Of a stretch of 64,000 nucleotides of DNA, positions 15,936 through 26,700 are shown piece after piece. Under the pieces are notes generated by a model. The model did no database searches. It saw nothing but the letters and a program-made list of their open reading frames with translations, and was not told the origin of the DNA. Each line of letters opens with the position of its first letter. The first letter of the stretch is position 1. The translations under genes were made by a program, and so were the position numbers. Source of the DNA: CBDBUR01 sp965212075 (GTDB lineage Bacteria; Pseudomonadota; Alphaproteobacteria; JAPOUT01; G958296285); NCBI GenBank assembly GCA_965212075.1, contig OZ243043.1, forward strand, positions 1,240,001-1,304,000. The letters run 5' to 3'.

Positions 15936-17732
15936 ATGGTGGATGTCAAACATATACGCAATTTTGCGCTGGTGGCGCATATAGATCACGGCAAATCGAC
16001 TTTGGCGGATCGGCTGATACAGAAGACGGGCGGCCTGACCCAGCGCGAGATGCGCGCGCAGGTTCTTGACAATATGGAGCTTGAGCGCGAGCGCGGCATC
16101 ACGATCAAAGCGCAAACGGTGCGGCTGGCCTATCGCATGGGCGGCGAGGATTATATTTTGAACTTGATTGACACGCCCGGCCATGTGGATTTTGCCTATG
16201 AGGTGAGTCGCTCGCTGCAGGCCTGCGAGGGTGCTTTGCTGCTGGTGGATGCGGCGCAGGGGGTGGAGGCGCAGACATTGGCGAATAGCTGGGCGGCGCT
16301 TGAGGCGGATTTGGAGATTTTGCCGGTGATCAACAAGATTGATCTGCCCGCCGCCGAGCCGGAGATGGTCGCGCAGCAGATCAAGGAGGTGATCGGGCTT
16401 GATGTGCGCGATGCGCTGTTGATTTCGGCGAAGAGCGGCGCGGGGGTTGAGGCGCTGCTAGCGGCGATGGTTGCGCGTCTGCCGCCGCCGCGCGGCGAGC
16501 GGGGAGCGCCGTTGAAGATGTTGCTGGTGGATAGCTGGTATGATTCTTATTTGGGGGTTGTGGTTTTGGTGCGGGTGATTGATGGGTCGCTGCGCAAGGC
16601 GATGAGGGTTCAGATGATGGAGGCGGGACAGAATTATCTTGTGGATGAGGTTGGTGTTTTTGAGCCGAAGAAAAAATCGGTGAGCGAATTAGGCGCGGGG
16701 GAGATTGGCTATTTCACGGCGTCCATCCGTGAGGTGTCGGATGCGCGGATTGGCGATACGATCATTGCGGAGGGCGAGCGGAGCGTCAAAGCGCTGCCGG
16801 GTTTTCGGCCAGCGAAGTCGGTGGTGTTCTGCGCGCTTTACCCGGAGGACAGCGCGCAGTTTGACGATTTGCGCGAGGCGATGGGTCGGCTTCACCTGAA
16901 TGATGCGGCGTTCCAATTTGAGCCGGAGTCGAGCGCGGCGCTGGGGATGGGGTTTCGCTGCGGCTTTTTGGGACTGCTGCATATGGACATTGTGATTGAG
17001 CGGATTGAGCGCGAATTCGGCATTGAACTGGTCTCCACAGCGCCGGGGGTCATCTATCATCTGACGTTAACCGATGGCAGCCAGTTTGAGCTGCACAATC
17101 CGGCGGACATGCCTGCGTGGCAGAGGATTGCCAAGATTGAAGAGCCTTGGGTTCGTGTGAACATTCTGACGCCGGAGAAGCATCTGGGCGCGATGATTGC
17201 GCTGTGCGAGGGTCGGCGGGGCAAGCAGCATGATCTGACCTATATGCAGACGCGGATCATGGCGGTTTATGATCTGCCGTTGAGCGAGATCATATTTGAT
17301 TTTCACGATCATGTGAAGTCGGCGAGTCGGGGGTTTGCGAGTTTTGACTACCAGCTTTTGGGGCATCGGGCGGGTGATTTGGTGCGGCTGTCCATTTTGG
17401 TGAATAATGAGCCGGTTGATGCGCTGTTTTGCATTGTGCACCGCAGCCGGGCGGAGGCGCGGGGTCGCGCGATGTGTCGGGTTCTGAAGGAGGAGATTCC
17501 GCGGCATATGTTCAAGGTTCCGCTGCAGGCGGCGGTGGGGGGGCGGATTGTGGCGCGGGAGACGATAGCGGCGCTGCGCAAGGATGTGACGGCGAAGTGT
17601 TATGGCGGCGACATCACGCGCAAGCGCAAATTATTGGAGAAGCAGAAGGCGGGGAAGAAGAAGCTGCGGCAATTTGGGCGGGTTGAGATACCGCAGCGGG
17701 CCTTTCTGGCGGTTTTGAAGGGGGATCAGTGA
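15936..17732 (+). CDS. lepA: Elongation factor 4 (LepA) GTPase
   Basis: LepA is a ribosome-bound GTPase that affects initiation and stalled translocation. The 598-residue protein has the P-loop AHIDHGKST (14-22), the switch region ERERGITIKAQTV, DTPGHVDF, and NKIDLPAA for guanine recognition. The LepA-specific C-terminus is present (DVTAKCYGGDITRKRKLLEK). It is the last gene of the pheS-pheT-lepA run, starting 1 bp after the pheT stop. Its stop faces the end of the giant exoprotein gene across only 11 bp. Confidence 0.97.
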   Translation: MVDVKHIRNFALVAHIDHGKSTLADRLIQKTGGLTQREMRAQVLDNMELERERGITIKAQTVRLAYRMGGEDYILNLIDTPGHVDFAYEVSRSLQACEGALLLVDAAQGVEAQTLANSWAALEADLEILPVINKIDLPAAEPEMVAQQIKEVIGLDVRDALLISAKSGAGVEALLAAMVARLPPPRGERGAPLKMLLVDSWYDSYLGVVVLVRVIDGSLRKAMRVQMMEAGQNYLVDEVGVFEPKKKSVSELGAGEIGYFTASIREVSDARIGDTIIAEGERSVKALPGFRPAKSVVFCALYPEDSAQFDDLREAMGRLHLNDAAFQFEPESSAALGMGFRCGFLGLLHMDIVIERIEREFGIELVSTAPGVIYHLTLTDGSQFELHNPADMPAWQRIAKIEEPWVRVNILTPEKHLGAMIALCEGRRGKQHDLTYMQTRIMAVYDLPLSEIIFDFHDHVKSASRGFASFDYQLLGHRAGDLVRLSILVNNEPVDALFCIVHRSRAEARGRAMCRVLKEEIPRHMFKVPLQAAVGGRIVARETIAALRKDVTAKCYGGDITRKRKLLEKQKAGKKKLRQFGRVEIPQRAFLAVLKGDQ

Positions 17733-17743
17733 GGCGGGGGTTT

Positions 17744-20700
17744 TTAATCGCCCGGGCACTCAGCGGCGGGGCAGGGGAAGGAGAGGTCGTAGCGTCCGGC
17801 GGCAAAGATTGCCCGCTCGGCGAGGTTGGCGGGAGTAGCACCGACGGTGATGGCGAGCAGGCTTGCACCGATATTGATGAAGGTGGCGAGGGGCAGCGCG
17901 AGGGTTCCGGCGCGGATGGTCAAAGGCGCTGCGAAGGCATTGCCGTCTGCGTCCTGAGTTCGGGTGGTCTCGGCGAGCGTGACGGTGCCATCAGTAGAGA
18001 TGAGGGCGCCTTCGCTATTTTGCAAGTTCAAAGTGCCCACGCCGCCTAAATCTATATTGGCGTTGGGGACGAAGCTGATCAGCTCATTAACATTCAAATT
18101 GAAAGTGTCCGCTGTGACGGTGAGACCCTGTCCAGCGCCGACAGCAGCGGCGGTCATGCTGATCGTGCCAGCGCTGATCTCATGATTACCAAGCGTCGTG
18201 AATGTTATATTGCGAGCGGTGGACAAAGTGAGGTCGCCAGTCCCAAAGTCTATGGCAGCTCTGCCGATCCCGATAGCGCCTGCGGCGGTTAAGGACAAGG
18301 AACGGCCATCTGCGACCATCCAGCCGCGGAGGGGCTGCTGGCTGGTTGAGCGCGTGGTCAAATTCAGCGATGTCGTATTTGTGAAAAAACCGACCGGTGC
18401 AGTCGCGCCAAATAACTCTCTTCCTTGTTCTAGCGTGACTGTAGCGGCGGTAATTCCTTCGCCCGCGCGAGTGCCAAGTTGAATACCAGCGCGCAGGGTG
18501 ACGCTTCCGCGGGCACCTTCATTACTAATGCTATCAAACGATGCAAGGCCAGTTAAGGCGGTGGCGACCAGCTGGGCATCGTCGACGGGGACGAGGCTGC
18601 CATCGGCAGCCGTGCCTCCAACCTCAATATCACCGTTAATATCGATGATGCCGGCACGCAAAATGCGCGGCTCATCGCTTGCGTCGCCGGTGACGGGATC
18701 AAGTTTGGGCGCAATGCGGATTCCCCCGCTCCTCGCGGAAATATTGAGCGTATTTAATAATCCGCCACTGCTACTGAGTATAATATCTTGGTTAATGTCT
18801 AGGCGGCCTCCGACGATCAGCGTCAAGGCGATGTTTGCGTCGGGCGCGGGGATCATCCATGCGTGAGCCATTTGAGGGTCAGTTGAGCTCGTCTCAAAGG
18901 TCAAAAATGAGGAGACCTCAAGCACAGCCGGAGCGGCTGCGCTGAACAGAGCCGCCTGTTCCAAACGGATTTGGTCAGCCGTCAGGCGGATCGTGGGCGA
19001 ATCAAAGGTGATCGCGGCGTTTTCTCCTGTCGCTGCTATTCTCAAGTCGCCGCTGCCAATGTTGATGTCGGTATTGATCGTCGCATTAAAGGAGGTAAGT
19101 CGCAGATTTCGGTTGCTGACATCTTGGGGGCGCACCGGCGGGCGGCCTTCGGCGTTCAAAATGATATTATTGCCGCCAAGGTTCACATTGCGATCTCGGG
19201 AGAAGCGGATGCCAAAATTGCCAGCGCCGCCATTTGCCAGATTGGCGTTGATCGTCAAAGTGGCAGCGCCGATACTCAGGCTGCTATAGATGTCAGCCCA
19301 TCGCTGGGCATTGATGGTCAAATCTTGGCCGCTGCTGGTGTCTATCCCCACCCCAATCAGGCGCACCACCCTGCCTGCCAAACTTGTTGGCACAGTTCTG
19401 CTGAAGCTAATCCCGATGGCGCGGCTTGGGCGGCTCGGATCAAAGGCGGTCACAATCAGATTGGCATTATTGCCGACATCAAACATGCCGTTTAGTGTTA
19501 CGCCAACATTAGTAGCGGTGATATTCACATTGCAGGAGGTGCAGCTGCGCGCATCCGGCGCAGTAGTAGATGTCAGGCTGACTATGCCGCCTTGCAGCGT
19601 GATCGCTCTGCTGGCAAAATTGATCGCGCCGCCCGCGTCTATAGATAGCGTATTATTGCCTACATTCAGATTGGCGTTGAGACTCACATCCCCTGCGGCG
19701 GTAATGGTCAACCCCGTGTTAGCAGCCCCGGCGGGCATATCATTAGATGCGGTCAGCCCGATATTATTGCCGGTGATCTCCGCTCTAGCAGTATTCCTAA
19801 TCACGCCGCCGCTTGCCGACAAACTCACATTGCTTGAGCCCGCATCAATGTCCCCGCCGAGAACAATATCTCCCGAGTTGGTGAGCAACCACACGAGGCT
19901 GCCTGCGAGGAGCGTGGAATCGCCCGTAACATTCACACTGCCGCCCGCCGAAAAAGTCAACCCGCTTGAGCCCGCATCAATGCGCGCGGCGATATCTATA
20001 TCTCTCGTGGCGCTAATTGTAATGTTGTGGTTGCTTGAGAACGGGGCGGTGGTCGCAGATGACCTCAAAATCACGGCACCGGCTTCCAGCGTGCTGGAGG
20101 CGCCGCCGACTCCGAAGTTCAGCGTGCCGCCGGCTTGCAAAGTCAATTCTGTGCTGCCGAAATCAAAACTATCGCTGACGGTGATGTCACTGCTGCCGCC
20201 TGTCGTCTCAATGGTGAAGCTTTCGGGTGCTGAGCCGGTGCTCAAAGTCTCCATCCAAGAATGGACGGTTTGCCCCGCGCTTGTGCGCAGCACGATGGCG
20301 CGCACATTAAAGTTTTGATTAAAGGGATTGATGCCGGAGAAGTTTTGTTGTAAAAAAGTCAGCTGCAGGTCTGCGCGTTCGGTCGGGCGGCGCGCAGACT
20401 GGAAGTTGAACCCAGTGGTTGTCAGGGTGATGTCCCGCGTGCCGCTAAATCTGATCTCCCCGCTAGCTGCTAGCAAATTCAAAGCGCCAGAGTTTACTGA
20501 AATATCTGCCCCGATGGTGATATTTCCTCCCTCCGCTGTCAGCGTAATATCCACGTCGCCTGCCGCCGCCGCACCCGCATCAGCCCGCAAAGTTATATCC
20601 TGCGCGGTGAGGGCGGTGGAGGTGGTGAAGCTGAACCCGCCTGTGGTGTCGCCAGCGCCCGCATCAAAAATCACCCGTGTTGCGCCGAAGTCACGGGTGC

Positions 20701-23700
20701 CGCCGATCGTGATTTCGCCTCCCGCGCGCAGTCGGAAGAGGCCGCCATCCGGCAGCGAGGCCATTGCCAAATCATCCATCCAGCCTTGCAGAGTCTGCGC
20801 GTTGCTGCCGCTGGCGGTCGTGATCAGCCGCAATTCGGAGACCGAAGTGTGGGCGGTGGTTAAGAAGGGGTTGGCGACGAACACATTAGAGGAGCGCAGA
20901 ATGAGCCGCAGACCGCGATCAGTGGGCGCTGTGTCGGCGGTCAGCGTGAATGAACCGCCGGTCAAATTGATGGTGACGGCGGTGTCAAAATTGATCGCGC
21001 CGGTGGTGGTGCCGCTGCCGGATGTAATGGAGAGCGCGCCGTCGCCTGCGTCAATGCTGGCGCGCACATTGGCATTGTTCCCCGTGTTGATCGTGATATC
21101 GCCGCCAGCACTCGTGATCGGCGCGCGCACATTGGCATTGCCGCCTGCGATCAAAACGACAGCGCCGCCAGCAGCCGTCAGCGCCGCGCGCACGACGACA
21201 TTGCCGCCTGAGGCGTCCAAAGTGACAGCGCTGCTAGCGTCCGTGATCGTGATCGGCGCGTTCACCACAATGTTGCCCGTGCCGGTGGCTGACAGCCGGA
21301 TGCCGCTGGGGGCGGTGATTTCCCCGTTAACAAAAATTCCCCCCACGCTGACAGTGACAGCCACAGTGCCCGCGCCAAAATTAAGCGCCGCGTTGATCGT
21401 GATATCGCCGTCGGAGGCGATGTTAGTGAGCTCCGTGCTCGCGGTGGTCAGCGGCGCATTGATCGTAATCGCGCCAGTAACCTCAGCAGTTATCCCGCCA
21501 GACACCAGACCCAAATTTCCGGTGCCGGTGTTGAGCGGCGCGTTGATCGTCAGCGCACCGTCCGCATCAATGTTCAGGTCAGCATCGGTGACAGGCGAGG
21601 TCGCCGCCGTGATGGTCATCGTGCCGCTGGTTTCAAACGCGCCCTGCATGGTCAGCGATGAGGCGATGGTGAGGTTCAGATTGCCGTCGAGCTCCCTCGC
21701 TACAGGTGAGATCAGCACCAAATTGCCCACCGTGATCGTGCGCGTTGTGGTGGTCGTGCCGAAGGAGATGCCGCCCGTGCCGCCCATACCTGCCTCCACA
21801 GTCAGCGTTCTTGTGTTGCCAGCGGCGATATCCCCGCCGAGCACAACATCGCCCGCGCCGCGCAAGATCAGATGTCTGACGCCGGAGGCGCTATCCGCGT
21901 TCAGCAGGTTGCGCATCCAGCCGCGCATTGTCTGTTCGCCAGTGTTTGTGGTGATGAACTCAACCTCGCGCACATACGGCACCCAGCGTGCGCCGTTGAT
22001 CACTGCGCCGACGAACAGCTCCGCCGAGCGCAGAATGAGCTTCTGCCCCAAAGCGGTGTGAGTGCCGCCGTTGAGCGTGAAGCTGCCCGCGGTGAGCCTG
22101 ATGTCTTGGCTGGTCGGCAGGCGGATCGCGCCGGTCACATCAAAAACCAGCATGCCTGCGCCAACATAGAGGTCAGCAAACAGCTGCAAGAAGCCCGCAG
22201 CGGTGATGGTCACATCCACATCCAGATTATTGGTGTCGGGCGGGGCGGTGGCGGCAATCAAATTGATGTTGAGGGCGCTCAAGGCGAAGGTGCCGCCGGC
22301 GAAAGCGATCGTGCCGGTGCCGGTGTCGCGGCCTGCCTGAATCACCAGGCTTTTATCATTGTCGATCACGATATCACTGGCGATCGTCACATTGCCTTGC
22401 GCGCGGATCCGCAAATCTGCGCCTGCGGCTCTGGCGACTTCGGCCATCCAATCGCGCGTGTCCAGATTTGTGATGGCGCGGAACTCAACGAAGCCCGCAG
22501 AAAGGGTCAGGCCGCCAGTGAACGGGTTGTTGATGGCGAACGCGCCATTTTGTATCAGCCGGAGGGACGCAGCCGTCAAAGAGCCGGTGCCGGCGATCGT
22601 GCCAGTGCCGCCGTTGAGGACCAAGCGGCCAGTGCCGGTATTGATATTCGCATTGACGACCAAAGCGCGGCGCGCGTTAAGGTTGAGGTTTTGGTTGGTT
22701 GCGGCGGCGGCGGTGTCGAGGCCATTTGAGTCCAGCGTGATGTCTCTGCTGGAGATCGCGATCGGGCGGTCGCTGGTGAAGCGGATGAGGCCGGTTGTGC
22801 CGCCCAGATTGGCATTGATTCTCACATCTGCGTTGCCGGTGTTGATGTTTGCCCGAATATCGGCATGAAGCTGGGCGTTGATGGTGAGGATGCGCTCACT
22901 CGCGGTCGGTGTGCCGGGCGCGACCAGCCGCACAACTCTGCCGGACAGGCTGGTCATGCCTGTTGTTCCGAAATTGATCGCGCCGTTTGTGGAGATCAAA
23001 AGCAGACGGGCAGCGTCCCCGACATCAAACAGGCCGCCTATGTTCAGCGCCTGCCGTGCGATGACATCCACATTGCAGTCGGTGCAGCTGCGGCCTGTCT
23101 GCGCGGTGGCTGAGGCCAAAGTGATGTCATTCGCCTCCAGCCTGATCTCCGCATCGGCAAAGCTGAGCGTGCCGCCAGCCACCAAAGTCAGATCACTGCT
23201 CCCGCCCAGATTGAAACTTCTGTCCACCATGAGATTGCCGCCAGTGCCCGGTACGCTAACTGACAGACTTGTATCACCTGCCGCCGCCAGATCAACAATC
23301 CAGTCATGCAGCATCTGAGTTCCGCTGCCAAATGCCGACAGGGAAAGCGCGCGATCGTCGCCAGCGGTCAGCGTGACCCTCTGGTCTGCCGTGAGATCGC
23401 CGAATATGTCAACCTGCGTCAGAGATATCTGCCGCGCGGTGAGGTCGTTAAAGGTGATCGCGCCTGAACCAGCTGTCAGCGCCAGCGCGCCCGAGCCAGC
23501 GTTGAGATGGGTATTGAGCGTTAAAGTTCCGGTCGCGGTGATGGTGAGGTCTTGGTTGCTGGCGCGCGGCGCGGGCGATGCGGCGTCCAAGCCCATTACC
23601 GTCAAAGTGATGTCAGCACCATTCAGCACCACGGCGCGCTCGGTGGAGAAGAATATGCCGGAGTTGGTGCGTGCTTCCGCCGTCGTGCCCATATTGGCGG

Positions 23701-26700
23701 TGATCGTCACATCGCCGCCGGAGGTGATGTTTCTATTGATGGTGACATTGCGGCCAGCATTGATGGTCAAATCGCCGGTGCCGGTATTGATGCCCGCATT
23801 GATGATGACATGGCGCTCCGCCTCAATCGTCAAATCTTGGTTGTGCTCGAACGATTCTGTTCCGGACGAGGTCAGTCTTACAACTCTGCCTTTCAGGCTG
23901 ACCGCCCTGTCGGAGCGGAAGCTGATATTACCGTTGCCTATGATGGTGACAATCAGATTACTATTCGCGCCGACATCAATATCACCTTCTAACCCAATGC
24001 TTGCCGTCCCCCCGCTCACTTCCGCGATTATCTCCACATGGCAGAGGTTGCAGTCGCGCCTTTGTATGCCTGCTGTGTCGGGGTCGGCATCTGGCGCAGC
24101 ACCTGATACCAGCTGGACAAGGGTCCCTTCTATCCTGATCGGGTTTGCGCCAAAATTGATTGCGCCGTCTGCATTCACAGTTAAAACTCCGCTGCTATTT
24201 AAATTCGTGTTCAACAAAATATTTCCACTCGATCGAATCACTATCTGCGCTGCACCACCACTGCGGACGGGGTTTGCGCCCATTGCGTGAAGCTCAATGT
24301 CGCCTCCTTGCAGATTCACGGCACGCGCGGTGGAGAAGCGGATGGCACCCACCCCGCCATTTTCCGTATTGGCGGTGATCGTCAAATCGCCAGTGGTGGT
24401 GAGGTCTGCATTGATGTTGGCATTGCGGCCAGCACTGATCGTAATCGCGCCCGAGCCAGTATTGATGGGCGAAGCGATGGTAGCATGGCGGCTGGCAGTG
24501 ATGGTCAAATCCTGATTGGATCTGCCCGACCCCGTCCCAGCGCCATTAGTTAAGCGCACATCCCGACCACGCAATATAGTCGCGCGCGCTTGGCCAAAAC
24601 CAATCGCGCCCTGATTACTACCAAATTCGGAAATGATCAAATCGCTGGCACCGGCATCAAATATGCCGGTTAAAGCAGGATTGTTCGAGATCACCTCCAC
24701 AGGGCAATCGGTGCAGCTGCGCCTTTGTATGCCATCGGTGTCGGGGTCGGCATCCGGCTCAGCCGCCGATGTCAAACTGACCAGCACGCCTCCCAGCCGA
24801 ATGGCTGTCGGGGCAAAATTGATCGCGCCGCCCGCTGTGATCATCAGAATCCCTCCGCTGCCGGAAGCAATTATGTTGCCGCCAAGCAGCACATCACCGC
24901 TTGTGGTGATCGTCAAAGCTACGTTTTCCCCCGTGATCTCGCCGACCAGCAAATTGATGTCCACCCCGTCCAAACTCACTGTGCCTCCCACTGTCAAAGT
25001 GGCGAATTCCAAAGTCAGCGAGCGCGCCGCAGCATCCATCCAGCCATAATAGGCCTGCTCCTCACCTGCGCGCCGCAGGTGCAAATGTTGAACGGCCAGC
25101 GTCGCCGGAGCCGCCGACCCAAACGCCAGACCTTGCTGAAGCACCAAAGTGCCCGCGGTCAAGGTGCGGTCGCCAAACACTCTGATCTCCCCTCCGGCGA
25201 CCAAGCTCAAAATGCTGCTATCTTCTGCCGCATCGGCCAGAGTTAAGTCCGTAAATAGAGCTATGTTGCCGCTCGCGCGCAATGTCAGTGAATTGCCCGC
25301 AGCGCCGGGGGTCGGGTCCTGCTGGCTCTCCAGCCTGATCGTCCTGCCGCGCAATTCCACCGAGCGCGCCGTCGCAAACACCAGCCGCCCAACGCCCGCG
25401 CCCGCCGCCGCACCCGCAACCAAAATCAAATTGCGGCTGCCGGTGTTGATGTTGGCGTTCACCGTTAAGTCATTCAGCGCGGTGATCCTCAAAGTCTGAT
25501 TGCTCGCGCGCGGCGCATTGTTGCCCAAAGCGGCCAAAGTGATCGCGCCGCCGTTCAGCGTGATCTCCCGTCCGGTAGTAAAGCGGAGCGTGCCAGTCGT
25601 GTCCGCCATATTGGCGATGATCGTCAGATCGCCCGTGCCGGTGTTGATGTTCGCATTGATGTTGACCACCCCACCGCCAGTGATCGTCAAAGCCGCATCG
25701 CTCGCGCGCGGTGTGCCGGGCGCGGTCAGAGCCACAACTCTGCCCGATAGAGTGGTCGCGCCGCCAAAATTAATCGCGCCGCCTATGGAGCCCAAAAACA
25801 GACGGGCAGCGTCCCCAGTGTCAAACATGCCGGTTAATGTCAAATCGCCCTGCGCGGTGATCCTCACATCGCAGGTGGCGCAGTCGCGCCTTTGTATGCC
25901 TGCTGTGTCGGGGTCGGCATCCGGCTCAGCACCTGATGTCAGCGTGATCGTCTCGCCTGTCAGCGAAACCGCCGCTTCGGCAAAGTTGATCGCGCCGTTC
26001 GCCATGATCAACAGTACATTCGCGCCAATGCTGATGCTGCTGCCTCCCAAAGTCACCGCGCCGCCGCTGAACGTGGTGATCGTCAAATCATTGTCCAAAG
26101 TGACATCGCCCATCAAAGTCACATCGCCCGCGCTCGCTATCAGATTCACTCTGCTTCCTGAACTGCGGAAGTCGCCACTGCCACCCAAAGTGCCGCCCAA
26201 AGTAATCGTGCTTGCCTGAAGGGTAACGTCGTCCCGGTTGCCACTCGCTCTTATGAATACAATCCTGCCGCCGCCGGACAGAAGATCCACCGCGCCCGTG
26301 CCAAATTCAAAACTCAGATTGTTGGCAATGCGCAAGACCGGCGTGCTATGCGCCATCCTGATCGTCAAATCGCGATTCGCCGCCACCATCCAGCTTTGCA
26401 GATCCTGCCTGCTAACCGCTGAACCCAGCTCAATAATCAAGCCGGAAGCCTCAGAAATCGTAAAGGGCGCGGTGTCAAGAACAGCATTCGCGTTGATCGT
26501 CACGCTGCCCGTGATCGTTAATGTCCCCGAACCAGCTATCGTGCCGTCGCGCGGATTAAGAACCAGTGAATTGTCGCCCCCTGCCACATCCCCGATCGCT
26601 ATGCCGTTGGCCGTGATCGTCACCGTCCGGCTGCCCGATGACGGCACCATCCAATCTTCAACCGTCTGCGGATTAGCGCCGCGCGCGTCAAAGGTCAGCG